A stretch of DNA of 64,000 bases from Gammaproteobacteria bacterium. GTDB taxonomy: Bacteria > Pseudomonadota > Gammaproteobacteria > Pseudomonadales > Azotimanducaceae. A program made the position numbers and the translations under genes. How positions within the stretch are numbered: position 1 is the stretch's first letter; each line of letters begins with the position of its first letter. This document shows positions 53,326-62,579 of this stretch, in pieces. Under the pieces are notes generated by a model, which worked only from the letters and a program-made list of their open reading frames with translations, searched no databases and was not told the DNA's origin. The DNA is taken from positions 62,001 to 126,000 of the forward strand of contig VXLL01000025.1 in NCBI GenBank assembly GCA_009841615.1, in the 5' to 3' direction.

Positions 53326-55401
53326 GTGAATGGAAAAAACGCGTTAGCGGTAGACATTGGCGGGACGTTTACTGATGTGGTATTGCAGCTGAATCAACGG
53401 TTGCATGCAACAAAAGTACTCACTACACAAGACGATCCAAGCGAAGCAGTAATCGCTGGAATTGAGCAGCTCTTCATGGAAAGTGGAGCAAGTCCGGAGA
53501 ACATTTCTCTCGTTCTGCACGGTACGACTCTCGCGACGAATGCAATTATCGAAAGGCGTGGTGCAAAAACTGCTCTGCTGACTACCGCAGGCCATCGAGA
53601 TATTCTTGAAATGGCATTTGAGAATCGCTTTGAGCAATACGATGTAAATATTGAACGGCCGACTCCTTTGGTACCCCGCAAGCTTCGCATTCCAATTAAA
53701 GAACGCGTAACCGCGACTGGAAACGTATTGGTGCCGCTCGATGAATCCACCGTGCACCAAGCCATCGATCTCTTGCTTGCGGAGGAAATCGAAAGTGTAG
53801 CAATTGGCTTTTTGCACGCATATCGCAACAGGGACCACGAAGCGCGCGTCGCTGAACTAGTACTCAATCGAGCGAATTCAATACCGTTGAGCCTATCCAG
53901 CGACGTTTGTCCAGAGATTAGAGAGTACGAACGTTTATCGACAACTTGCGCGAATGCGTACGTGTTGCCTTTGATGAGCAGATATCTGTTTTCTCTACAA
54001 GAAAAGTTGAATGCACTAAATTTTCGGTGTCCTTACTTGATGATGACTTCAGGTGGAGGATTAACTAGTCTTGAAACTGCGGCTAAATACCCGATCCGTT
54101 TGGTTGAATCCGGTCCTGCTGGAGGTGCGATTCTAGCTGGTGTAATCGCCCGAGAATTAGCATTGGATCAAGTATTGTCGTTCGACATGGGAGGCACTAC
54201 CGCTAAACTTTGTCTCCTAGATCAAGGGAATACGATTCTTTCACGAGCATTCGAAGTGGATCGAACGTACCGGTTTAAGAAGGGTAGTGGGCTACCAGTG
54301 CGAGTCCCGGTGATTGAGATGGTGGAAATTGGGGCTGGCGGCGGATCCATTGCACAGGTTGACCAATTGGGTCGAATTCAGATTGGTCCTGAAAGTGCCG
54401 GTTCTACACCCGGTCCTGCATGCTATGGATCTGGAGGTACCAACCCAACCGTAACTGATGCGGATTGTGTCTTAGGCCGATTTGATCCGAGTAATTTTGC
54501 TGGTGGGCAACTGCAGTTAGATAGGCCTGCGGCTTCTCAAGCCATATCTACAAGGGTCGGAGATCCACTAGAGCTATCTCTTGAAGACACAGCTTTGGGA
54601 ATTTCAGAGATAGTCGATGAAAACATGACTACCGCGGCACAGAGTCATGCTACTGAATGGGGAAAGTCCGTCCACAATCGTACGTTGATTGCCTTTGGTG
54701 GAGCTGCTCCCCTACATGCCGCTCGATTGCTAGAAAAGATGAACTTAGCGCGGGTGATTATTCCTGAAGGAGCGGGGGTTGGCTCAGCGATTGGATTTAT
54801 CTTCGCGCCTATTTCCTACGAAGTCGTTCGGAGTCGGCATGTGTTATTGTCTGAATTCGATGAAAACCTTGTGAGTGAAATCATTCGGGACATGCGCGAG
54901 GAAGCAAACTCGGTAGTTGCATCCGCTCTTCACGGGTCAGAGGAAGTCACAGAAACTGCTACTGCGTTTATGCGTTATGTCGGGCAAGGTCATGAGGTGA
55001 CCGTATCCTTCGGGGCGGAATCTATCAACAGACATCTATTGCAGCAAAATTTTGAGAAAACTTATGCGGAGTTGTACGGTAAGGTGATACCGGATGCCGA
55101 GATTGAGGCGATGAGTTGGACGTTAAACGTTTCAACTAAGAGTCAAGAAATAGAGTATGTGGAGGACAACGGACGCGACTCAGCGTCCATCAATGAATCT
55201 CTCAAGAAATATGAACTAGTCGACATTCACGGCACGCATGAAGCGACTGTCATCGGACGCGAGTTCTTAAGTCCTGACACTGCGATAGAGGGACCTGCGT
55301 TAATAACTGAAAGACATACGACTACGGTGGTTCCACCGGGCTACCAAGTACGAAAGTTGTCACCATCTAACCACTTATCGCTTGAAAGGGTATCCACGTG
55401 A
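53326..55401 (+). CDS. hyuA: Hydantoinase/oxoprolinase subunit A
   Basis: ATP-dependent ring-opening hydrolase subunit, 691 residues, of the ASKHA fold. Phosphate-binding loops are VDIGGTFTDVVLQ (about residues 9-21) and FDMGGTTAKLCLLDQG (about 287-302). Further blocks are LVLHGTTLATNAIIERRGAKT (about 62-82), SGGGLTSLETAAKYPIRLVE (about 243) and GAGGGSIAQVD (about 338). Substrates of such enzymes include hydantoins, 5-oxoproline and related lactams; which one applies here is unknown. The start is GTG 53326. The stop overlaps the hyuB start (GTGA). Confidence 0.9.
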   Translation: MNGKNALAVDIGGTFTDVVLQLNQRLHATKVLTTQDDPSEAVIAGIEQLFMESGASPENISLVLHGTTLATNAIIERRGAKTALLTTAGHRDILEMAFENRFEQYDVNIERPTPLVPRKLRIPIKERVTATGNVLVPLDESTVHQAIDLLLAEEIESVAIGFLHAYRNRDHEARVAELVLNRANSIPLSLSSDVCPEIREYERLSTTCANAYVLPLMSRYLFSLQEKLNALNFRCPYLMMTSGGGLTSLETAAKYPIRLVESGPAGGAILAGVIARELALDQVLSFDMGGTTAKLCLLDQGNTILSRAFEVDRTYRFKKGSGLPVRVPVIEMVEIGAGGGSIAQVDQLGRIQIGPESAGSTPGPACYGSGGTNPTVTDADCVLGRFDPSNFAGGQLQLDRPAASQAISTRVGDPLELSLEDTALGISEIVDENMTTAAQSHATEWGKSVHNRTLIAFGGAAPLHAARLLEKMNLARVIIPEGAGVGSAIGFIFAPISYEVVRSRHVLLSEFDENLVSEIIRDMREEANSVVASALHGSEEVTETATAFMRYVGQGHEVTVSFGAESINRHLLQQNFEKTYAELYGKVIPDAEIEAMSWTLNVSTKSQEIEYVEDNGRDSASINESLKKYELVDIHGTHEATVIGREFLSPDTAIEGPALITERHTTTVVPPGYQVRKLSPSNHLSLERVST

Positions 55402-57053
55402 GCTTAGTCGGAAACATTGAAAAACAATTGGTCTGGGATCGCTTACTGGCGATTGTTGAAGATCAAGCGCAAACGCTGATGCGTACTGCGTTCTCACCTG
55501 TAGTCCGAGAAGCTGGTGACCTGTCTGCAGGGGTGTTTAATACTAAGGGCGAGATGCTCGCACAAGCGATTACTGGTACTCCGGGTCATGTGAACGCGAT
55601 GGCAAGATCGGTGCCAAACTTTCTCGCTGAAGTTCCAATATCAAAGATGCGGGAAGGTGATGTTCTACTTACCAATGACCCGTGGCTCGCCACTGGTCAT
55701 CTGAATGACTTCACGTTGGTGACACCGACGTTTTTGAACGGAAAGGTTGTTGGGTTATTTGCGTCTACGAGTCATATTGCAGATGTTGGAGGTCGTGGGT
55801 TCGGACCGGATGCTAATGAAGTCTATGAAGAAGGAATTCAAATTCCAATCACCTATCTATTCAAGCAAGGCCAAGTTCAGGCAGAGCTGTTACGATTGAT
55901 TCGTGCAAACGTGCGAGATCCCGTTGTCGCTGAGGGAGACTTGTACTCATTGACGGCCTGCAACAACGTAGGTGCTGAGAAACTCATTGACACGATGAAT
56001 GAATTTCAAATTAAAGACCTATCGGACATCAGTGACATGATCCTGAATACGTCGAGAGACGCAATGCATCAGGAGATTCAGAAGTTAAACGATGGCACTT
56101 ATCGATATGACATGACTGTTGACGGGTACGACCAACCAGTTCATGTAGTTTGCGCGCTCACAATCGATGGTGATCGAATTGTGATCGACTTTACTGGAAC
56201 GTCGGGTGTGTCAAGGTATGGTATAAACGTTCCATTACCGTATTGCGAAGCTTACGCATCTTTTGGAATTCGATGTTTGGTCGGAAATGACATTCCAAAT
56301 AACGCAGGGTCGTTAGCACCGATAGAGGTTGTTGCACCTGCTGGATGCATTCTGAATGCCGAACCGCCCTGTGCCGTGTCTGCTCGTCATGCCCTAGGAC
56401 AGATGCTACCTGACGTGGTAATAGGGTGTCTAAGTCAGGTTTTACCGGACGAAGTTCCTTGCGAAGGGGCGTCGTGTATTTGGAATCCGGTGCTTATGAG
56501 TGATTCAACAGCAAGCATGAACTTCAACGCGCCAGAATTTGTGATCAATCCAATTTTTAATGGAGGAACCGGTGCTCGAGTTCACAAAGATGGGTTGTCG
56601 ACTACTGCGTTTCCTTCTGGAGTGAGAACGACTTCAACAGAAGTAAATGAGATTACCTCACCGTTGGTTTTTTTGCGCCGCGAATACTTGAGAGACTCTG
56701 GAGGAGCAGGTAAATTCCGAGGTGGCTTAGGTCAAATCATAGAAATTGCACATACGCACAAAGCACCCTTTGTACTCTCGAAGATGTTCGAGAGGGTGCA
56801 GCACCCCGCGCGAGGTCGCAACGGTGGTTCGAATGGTGCGGTTGGTCGAGTGTACTTAAAAGAGGACCAGGAATACAGTGGAAAAGGCAAAGAGTGGATT
56901 CCGGCTGGAGCTACATTAGTATTTGAAACTCCTGGAGGAGGTGGGTGGGGCGATCCGATCTCACGGCAAGCTTCTATGTTGCGATCAGACGTTGAAAGTG
57001 GATTGGTTTCCCAAGAACAGCTGTCGAGAGTTTATTTCGCAAACGAACATTAG
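55398..57053 (+). CDS. hyuB: Hydantoinase/oxoprolinase subunit B
   Basis: Partner of HyuA, 551 residues. Typical blocks are VREAGDLSAGVFNTKGEMLAQ (about 35-55), LTNDPWLATGHLNDFTLVTP (about 91-110), FASTSHIADVGGRGFGPDA (about 120-138) and the C-terminal RGGLGQIIEIAH and FETPGGGGWGDP (about 514-525). The pair is sufficient for an oxoprolinase- or N-methylhydantoinase-like enzyme. A segment of its coding sequence (about 56461-56670) is repeated as a decayed copy near 62.4-62.6 kb. Confidence 0.92.
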   Translation: MSLVGNIEKQLVWDRLLAIVEDQAQTLMRTAFSPVVREAGDLSAGVFNTKGEMLAQAITGTPGHVNAMARSVPNFLAEVPISKMREGDVLLTNDPWLATGHLNDFTLVTPTFLNGKVVGLFASTSHIADVGGRGFGPDANEVYEEGIQIPITYLFKQGQVQAELLRLIRANVRDPVVAEGDLYSLTACNNVGAEKLIDTMNEFQIKDLSDISDMILNTSRDAMHQEIQKLNDGTYRYDMTVDGYDQPVHVVCALTIDGDRIVIDFTGTSGVSRYGINVPLPYCEAYASFGIRCLVGNDIPNNAGSLAPIEVVAPAGCILNAEPPCAVSARHALGQMLPDVVIGCLSQVLPDEVPCEGASCIWNPVLMSDSTASMNFNAPEFVINPIFNGGTGARVHKDGLSTTAFPSGVRTTSTEVNEITSPLVFLRREYLRDSGGAGKFRGGLGQIIEIAHTHKAPFVLSKMFERVQHPARGRNGGSNGAVGRVYLKEDQEYSGKGKEWIPAGATLVFETPGGGGWGDPISRQASMLRSDVESGLVSQEQLSRVYFANEH

Positions 57054-57122
57054 TGTGATGGTACGTCCAGCGTGCGAAGAGTATAGCTACAGGCGTTTGA
57101 AGCTTCACTATTAATCTATGAA

Positions 57123-57512
57123 ATGAAGTCTAAAGACGAAAATACCAGCGCACCATTGGAGGCCTACTACGCCGCTCCGAGAACCAGTGTTGAGGAGTTG
57201 CTCAACATGTCTGAATGGGGATTGATCGACAAGATTTTCTTTTTCTTGCAAATTCCTCTGTGCATTGGCGTCGGTACATTGGCAGTCCTCGACTTGATAG
57301 GTGTTGAATTCAACGGGTCGATCGATGGAGCACGTGTGATCCTCGTGTGGTCAATGGTTGTACTGTACTTCTGGTTGCGCCAAAAGCAAACTCAGCCACA
57401 TGGAAAACAAACTCCAAAGCGCTTGTACTTTGTGTTAATAGTCTTGTACGGTGTCGTTGGGGTCTTGACGACGTTCCTATGGTTGGTCCAACATCTTAAA
57501 CTTGACCTCTAA
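57123..57512 (+). CDS. Small three-helix membrane protein, first of a tandem pair
   Basis: A 129-residue protein of no family I recognise. A soluble, partly conserved N-terminus (APLEAYYAAPRTSVEELL, then NMSEWGLIDK) precedes three hydrophobic helices (about residues 37-60, 72-90 and 104-122). A basic loop (LRQKQTQPHGKQTPKRL) lies between helices two and three, suggesting that it faces the cytoplasm. It has a close neighbour paralogue 112 bp downstream. Lies 69 bp after hyuB in the same direction, so it may be part of that transcript. Confidence 0.7.
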   Translation: MKSKDENTSAPLEAYYAAPRTSVEELLNMSEWGLIDKIFFFLQIPLCIGVGTLAVLDLIGVEFNGSIDGARVILVWSMVVLYFWLRQKQTQPHGKQTPKRLYFVLIVLYGVVGVLTTFLWLVQHLKLDL

Positions 57513-57624
57513 TTGCCATTGTAAATGAATGACATACACTGTAATCTCCTAAGAAATTGACTTTGATCTCACTATCTTCGCAGACGTTTTCGCTCGACCC
57601 AATTTTCCGATTTGACAATTAGGC

Positions 57625-58008
57625 ATGAATTTAAAAGACGACAAGTCAAACGCACCGTTGGAATCTTACTACTCCGCTCCTAAATCTAGCTTTAGAGAGT
57701 TGCTCGACATGTCCGAATGGGGATTGATCAACAAGACTATTTTTTACTTGCAGCTACCACTTTTTATGATTTATTTCACGATCATGGTCCTGAAATTGAT
57801 AGGGTTTGAATTCAATTGGCTGGTCGATGGAGCAATTGTCATTTGTACGTGGTCAATTTTTGCACTGCACGTTTGGGTACGCCAAAAGAAAACTACTCCA
57901 GACGGGAAACCTACTGGAAAGCGATTGTACGCTGTCGCAATAGTCATTTGGGGTATTATTGGGGTCTGGAACACGTTTGAATGGTTGGTCAATCGTTTTT
58001 GGTTCTAA
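57625..58008 (+). CDS. Small three-helix membrane protein, second of a tandem pair
   Basis: A 127-residue paralogue of the preceding protein, with the same layout: APLESYYSAPKSSFRELL, DMSEWGLINK, a helix, F-E-F-N, a helix, the basic loop VRQKKTTPDGKPTGKRLY and a final Trp-rich helix. Conservation is strongest in the N-terminal motif and the basic loop, which argues that both copies are real genes under selection. Function unknown. Followed by about 400 bp of non-coding sequence. Confidence 0.7.
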   Translation: MNLKDDKSNAPLESYYSAPKSSFRELLDMSEWGLINKTIFYLQLPLFMIYFTIMVLKLIGFEFNWLVDGAIVICTWSIFALHVWVRQKKTTPDGKPTGKRLYAVAIVIWGIIGVWNTFEWLVNRFWF

Positions 58009-58409
58009 CGATGATCACTCGTCCCATGGTTTGACTTATGAATGTATTGGTAGCTGACCTTAGAGTCTGACACCACCATCAAGTAAAAGATTTTTTACTC
58101 GAATATTGAACCAGTCGGCAACTCCACAATTCGGGAATGACGCGTTTGATCGAAACTTTCTTCCACGACTTGCGATCCATACACACACTGGGACCTCCTT
58201 GGTAACGTCGAGATCGTCTGCCATATCGGTCATTGAATAGTTATCGGTGTCAAATGAGGATGTTCGCTAACTCAGGGACAGCACCACAAGGTTCGGGTGG
58301 TAGAAATTTTGGAAACGATTCGCTTACCGAGAAAGTCCAGCTACCGGCCGACATTTAATCGTCGGAGTTTTCGACCGGCGTTTTTCTGTTTCTTCTGTGG
58401 CCAGTTAGA
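58009..58409. other. Non-coding stretch between the small membrane proteins and the convergent repeat-protein gene
   Basis: About 400 bp without a supported gene. It holds an AT-rich hairpin AGTAAAA-GATT-TTTTACT (58082-58099) and a good Rho-independent terminator near its right end (described separately). Confidence 0.5.
58344..58390 (+). terminator. Rho-independent terminator
   Basis: CCGGCCGA (58344-58351) pairs with TCGACCGG (58371-58378) with one mismatch. An inner stem CCGAC/GTCGG is an alternative pairing. TTTTTCTGTTT follows at once on the plus strand. It should end transcription of the hyuAB-small-protein run just before the convergent gene. Confidence 0.6.
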
Positions 58410-60329
58410 CTACTGTTGAGGGCTGGGAGAGTCTTGCTCTAGTACTTTTCGTTCTTTGTCCGTCAGAAACGACTCAAGATGTTCGATCTGTTCGTTGGTA
58501 TAAGGAGGGTTTGAAGATCTTGCGGCTCTCTGAAGAAGTTCGAGTGCTGCTCTAGCTTGTGCTCGAGGTGTTGGGAGGTCGTCAACGTGTTCGTAGGCCA
58601 CTTGTGGAGACAGTCTCGGCAAAAATTTGCCATAGAACTCAATATGATCTTCTTCCGGTATCTCTTCAGTAAACTCGATGACAGAGTCGATGCTTTGGTC
58701 TTGACGGAAAATCGCCTGTCCAATCATTACATATACATGTAGTCGACCGGGTCCTTCGCGTACTTGTGGGAGCAACTCTTTAGCTTCCTTAAAGTCTCTG
58801 TAGGTTAATGCACCGACGATATTGCCTTCCCAACCAGATCCGGACTCATCAACAGGATATTTGAGAGCAATTTCAATTAAGGACGGAGCAATTTCGGGGG
58901 TAACACGACTTAAAAGGGACGAAAGAAACGTAGCGCGAGAATTTCCCAATGGGATTTCGATTTCCGGGTTGTCTAAGAACCACGTGAACGCTTCCTCTAT
59001 ATCTTGATAAGCCCAGCTTTGAAGCAAGCTCCACATGATGTTCCATCGGGTTTGTGGATCCGGTACCTTATCTAGGTACTCGGTCGCCTCTTTGGGATGA
59101 CGGCCACTCATCGACCAAATTCCCTGAGTAAGCGCGTCCTCTCTGTACTCGATGGGTAACAATTCCAATTGGCGGACCACTTCCAATGGTTCAACACTGA
59201 GCCAAGTTTCAATCACAAGTTCTTCCAAGCGTTTCCTGAGTTGATCAGAGGGGACTGTCGACATAGCGTCTAAAGCTAAGAGTGGATCCATATACGACCA
59301 ACGCTCGGCGCATTCAAATAAAACTGGTCGGGCAGTCTCATGAAACAGTAGCACCGCTTGTTCGAAGACGGTACTGATTTCATCCGTTTCCATTTGATCG
59401 GACAAAACCAGGCTGATTAGGCGAGTTCGCACGCGACGCTTTGGGATGGCGTTAGCCAGATCTGCAAATTTGGCGTATCCGTCTTTCTCAATTACAGCCA
59501 AGGCGATCTGAACTAGTTGATCCTGCTCGTCTTCCCAAAAGTTGTCGACGCTCAGCACTTCCTTCCATGCTTCGGTTGGGTTTTCCAGTGGTTTGTCTTT
59601 CTCAATCTCCTGAAGTACGTAATCTGCGACGTAGGGATTGACGTTTAACTGAGCTGCGATCTGCAGCTTCGCGTCATCAGAGAGATCCCAAGCCGTTCGA
59701 AAAATCTGCTCAAGAACTGCTCGTTTCCCTTCCCAGCTGAGGGTAGGAACGTGTTGTTCGGCATAGGTAAGCGCGGCATCAAGATCAATCTCCGACCAAT
59801 CACGATAGATCTGAGAGGCGAAGCTATCATACTGGACTCTGGGAAAAGATTGGGCATGCGAGAGAGCTCGTATCGGATCAAGTGTCGCAAATTTGCGAAA
59901 AATCTGAGTCTGTGTCGATTGCCGCCTTTCAACTCCTTGAAGATCGTGCGACTCGTCAATTAAATCTACTAGAGTCGATAAATCTGCATTTCTCAACACG
60001 CTGTCGAGTGCTACTGAACTCTCAAAGTAGGTTGGCAACTCGAAAATCGATGCTAGATTTGGAGATTCCCCCGATCCAGTGTTGGACTTGTTGCTTGCGG
60101 TATCGTCTGCGGGTTTGACAAGTCGGGGAATATCTGACTCACGAACTTCTGTAGTAGAGTCCGTTTGCGTACTCTCATTTTCAAAGGGATTGAAGAGCAT
60201 CAGTGTCCCGACACCCAGAATAACGGACACACCCGTGCCGATCAGAAAGGGAACAAGTCGAAAGTGTAAAGTGGAGCGTCTATCGTCTTGAGAAGACATT
60301 GTGTGTTCGCCACAACGGGACATCGGCAT
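58410..60329 (-). CDS. Membrane-anchored alpha-helical repeat protein, copy A
   Basis: A 639-residue protein of a family I cannot name. A short basic cytoplasmic N-terminus and one transmembrane helix (about residues 26-46) are followed by a Ser/Thr/Asp-rich linker (about 50-95). About fourteen helical repeats follow. They contain a recurrent W-x-x-x-D/N-x-x-x-A pattern (IYRDWSEIDLDAALTYAEQ, RWSYMDPLLALDAMSTVP, SWAYQDIEEAFTWFLDN), resembling HEAT/TPR-like solenoids. It is probably a periplasmic protein-binding scaffold. The start may be ATG 60329 or, eleven codons in, ATG 60299. A close paralogue lies at the right edge of the window, a more distant one between them. Confidence 0.75.
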   Translation of the reverse strand: MPMSRCGEHTMSSQDDRRSTLHFRLVPFLIGTGVSVILGVGTLMLFNPFENESTQTDSTTEVRESDIPRLVKPADDTASNKSNTGSGESPNLASIFELPTYFESSVALDSVLRNADLSTLVDLIDESHDLQGVERRQSTQTQIFRKFATLDPIRALSHAQSFPRVQYDSFASQIYRDWSEIDLDAALTYAEQHVPTLSWEGKRAVLEQIFRTAWDLSDDAKLQIAAQLNVNPYVADYVLQEIEKDKPLENPTEAWKEVLSVDNFWEDEQDQLVQIALAVIEKDGYAKFADLANAIPKRRVRTRLISLVLSDQMETDEISTVFEQAVLLFHETARPVLFECAERWSYMDPLLALDAMSTVPSDQLRKRLEELVIETWLSVEPLEVVRQLELLPIEYREDALTQGIWSMSGRHPKEATEYLDKVPDPQTRWNIMWSLLQSWAYQDIEEAFTWFLDNPEIEIPLGNSRATFLSSLLSRVTPEIAPSLIEIALKYPVDESGSGWEGNIVGALTYRDFKEAKELLPQVREGPGRLHVYVMIGQAIFRQDQSIDSVIEFTEEIPEEDHIEFYGKFLPRLSPQVAYEHVDDLPTPRAQARAALELLQRAARSSNPPYTNEQIEHLESFLTDKERKVLEQDSPSPQQ

Positions 60330-60404
60330 GGGTTAGACTACCGCAAGAGCAGCGCGTAGAGCGAGCTTCCTGTGGATTTTTATCCGAGCATGTCAGTATC
60401 GTAT

Positions 60405-62192
60405 TCATAGGAACGTTCGAATTTCTTCTAGTTGTTCGTCGGTCAAGTATCTATGTGAATAATTGCCTAAGCCTCTGTCCCGAATTAGATATCGTGCTGC
60501 TTCTTGCTGGTACTTGCGCTGCGGCAGTAAATCTAAGACCTCGTACAACTCTACTTGATCCGTGTTATAGAGTGAGTTTATCACTGATCGGTAGTAGTCG
60601 TCCTGAAAAGACTCTGGTAAATCTGAACCTAGCTCGATTGCTACCGATGATTCGTCTTGCCTTACCAAGGCACTGCCTAGTTCGCTATAGGATCTCTTCT
60701 TAGTTTCATCGTGATCACGAACTTGTGCCAGCATTTCGGTCGCTCGATCTATGTCGGTCTGGGCTAGTATCCGAATGACTTCGAACTCTAACCCTACCTG
60801 ACCATCGGCAATCGTTTGATTCAGTGCCGCACTCATCGCAAGATCCGGATCTGTTTCCACAAGTGAAGGTATTGCAGGCCGTAACAACACTGACTGTAGC
60901 GATTCTTCTTGTAATCCTATCCAGTTAAGCGCTGATCGAGCATCTGTAGCGGCCCATTCTTCGACGAGAGCTCGTCCTAGCTCTTCGACGCCATTAGGGA
61001 ACTCGTTCAAAATATCCAATGCATCTTGCACGGACTCCCGAACAATGTGTTGGAAAGCACTTCCACGTATCCATTGAAGAGAAGAACTCGGCAAATACTT
61101 GGGAAGGTTCTGAAACGCTTCGTAAGGAGCGTTTTCAGCCCAAGCATGGCCGATGTTTTGCATTAAATTATCTTTCACATGCAGCGGGCGAATGTCGACT
61201 TCGGATACTGCTTCAAAAGCAGCTGACGGATCGTTTTTTGCCCACTCGGCTACCACGATGAAAGCACCAGCTTGACGAGCATTTTCGTTTAACTCATTGA
61301 TTAACTTGAAAGCATGCTGTGGATCTTCTTGAGCGATCGGTGTAAGAATGGGATCGAGAATCCCACTTGGATAGTCTATCTGGGATATAGATTCCATCGC
61401 TTCAGGAACAACATCGAAACCTTCACGCGCAACCCATAGTTGGAGGATAGTTCCAAGAGAAATACTCTGCACTTCATCAGAAGTAGCATCTTCCAGAAGA
61501 GCGTTCCAAGCAGATCGTGGATCGTGAGAAGCGCGTGCGATTTGAATCTGTTCGAAAACTTCAGTGCCAATAGACTCGTGTCCGAACTCAAGCGCGAGTT
61601 CCTGAATGCGATCTTCAGAAAAATCGTCTTGTATTCTTAGAATCGCACCCAACGCGGCGCGTCGATCCGCGCTACCTAGCGTCTTTGCGTGAGCAATCGC
61701 AGCATCAATGTCCGTTGTTGCCCATTCAAGAAAGATGGCGTTAACAATCGGTCTGCGACGATTCCAAGCGATATCAAACGTGTGTTTCAACGCCTCCAAA
61801 GGATCAATAACGGCGAAGCGACGGAAGATTTCGATTTGAGTAGTCAGTTTTCGATCATCGGGTTGAATCCGCTTGGATTGTTCAAGTAACGAGGTCACCT
61901 GTTGTTGGTCCGACTTAGACAACATTACTCGAAGAGCTACGGATCTCGTATAGTCGTCCTTTAACGTAGTAAGGCTCTCGAGGTCGCTCGGGAGAGTTGT
62001 TGCCTGTCCTCTGTTAAATTCTGAGACAGATTGGCGTTCTGTTGTTGCCACTTCGTCTGGCGAGGCTGTGGAGGGTCGCTCGTCGTCAGCTGAGAGCAAT
62101 CCAAAAACCCACAGCCCGATTCCAAACAACGCTAAAGGAGCTAACAATCCCACGCAAAACCACGTTAGGACATGGCGGGGATGACCTACCAT
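60405..62192 (-). CDS. Membrane-anchored alpha-helical repeat protein, copy B (divergent)
   Basis: A 595-residue protein with the same architecture as copy A: a short basic start, one transmembrane helix (about residues 9-33, FCVGLLAPLALFGIGLWVFG), an acidic/Ser linker and helical repeats. Shared landmarks are Q-I-E-I-F-R-R-F-A-V-I-D-P-x-x-A-L (copy A: QIFRKFATLDPIRAL), FLEWATTDIDAAIAHAK (copy A: YRDWSEIDLDAALTYAE) and the C-terminal LTDEQLEEIRTFL (copy A: YTNEQIEHLESFL). Identity to A is much lower than between A and C, so the split is older. Lies 75 bp upstream of copy A on the same strand, probably one operon. Confidence 0.75.
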   Translation of the reverse strand: MVGHPRHVLTWFCVGLLAPLALFGIGLWVFGLLSADDERPSTASPDEVATTERQSVSEFNRGQATTLPSDLESLTTLKDDYTRSVALRVMLSKSDQQQVTSLLEQSKRIQPDDRKLTTQIEIFRRFAVIDPLEALKHTFDIAWNRRRPIVNAIFLEWATTDIDAAIAHAKTLGSADRRAALGAILRIQDDFSEDRIQELALEFGHESIGTEVFEQIQIARASHDPRSAWNALLEDATSDEVQSISLGTILQLWVAREGFDVVPEAMESISQIDYPSGILDPILTPIAQEDPQHAFKLINELNENARQAGAFIVVAEWAKNDPSAAFEAVSEVDIRPLHVKDNLMQNIGHAWAENAPYEAFQNLPKYLPSSSLQWIRGSAFQHIVRESVQDALDILNEFPNGVEELGRALVEEWAATDARSALNWIGLQEESLQSVLLRPAIPSLVETDPDLAMSAALNQTIADGQVGLEFEVIRILAQTDIDRATEMLAQVRDHDETKKRSYSELGSALVRQDESSVAIELGSDLPESFQDDYYRSVINSLYNTDQVELYEVLDLLPQRKYQQEAARYLIRDRGLGNYSHRYLTDEQLEEIRTFL

Positions 62193-62359
62193 AATTGGGT
62201 TCGGATCTTTCTTCTACAGGTGAGAAACTATTTTAACACTGCGTTGACGTTAGTACTGGCGGCCCGCATTGCTCCATGTTAGACGACGAGTCATGTCTCT
62301 TACGATGGATTGCGGTAGCCGCGTCGGCAATGCAGATGGTGCTAGGAGCTAGTGTCGAA
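62193..62359. other. Short gap upstream of copy B
   Basis: About 170 bp between the copy B start and the hyuB remnant. It should contain the copy B promoter on the minus strand; no clear motif is seen. It may be an unrecognisable continuation of the hyuB remnant. Confidence 0.3.
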
Positions 62360-62574
62360 CAAACGAGGCATCGCTTAGATTGAATCGTTGGGTGATTAGT
62401 GGTTCATCTGCAAGCATGAAGTTCAACACACAAGAATTCATAGACAATTCGACTCTTAATCGGGGAACCTAGGCTCGAATTTACGAAGACGGATCGTCTT
62501 CTAAGGCGTTTCCTTGTGAAATTAGTACTACTTCAACAGAAGTGAATGAAATTTCCGCGTCGTTTGTAGACTAG
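62360..62574 (+). pseudogene. Decayed fragment of hyuB
   Basis: The plus strand here reads, in one frame and without insertions or deletions from 62413 on, SASMKFNTQEF, then after an in-frame TAG, ARIYEDGSSSKAFP and TTSTEVNEIS. The intact hyuB at 56.5-56.7 kb reads TASMNFNAPEF, ARVHKDGLSTTAFP and TTSTEVNEIT at the same places. Positions differ by a constant 5899 bp (ATG of ASM at 62416 against 56517). Weaker base similarity extends left to about 62360. The internal stop and the short length make it a pseudogene remnant. It ends against the 3' end of repeat-protein copy C. Confidence 0.8.
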
Positions 62575-62579
62575 GAGAA

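Noticed and set aside
53344-53867. Two minus-strand frames (149-164 residues) inside hyuA
   Set aside because: Fully inside hyuA, whose N-terminal ATP-binding motif is certain; no independent support.
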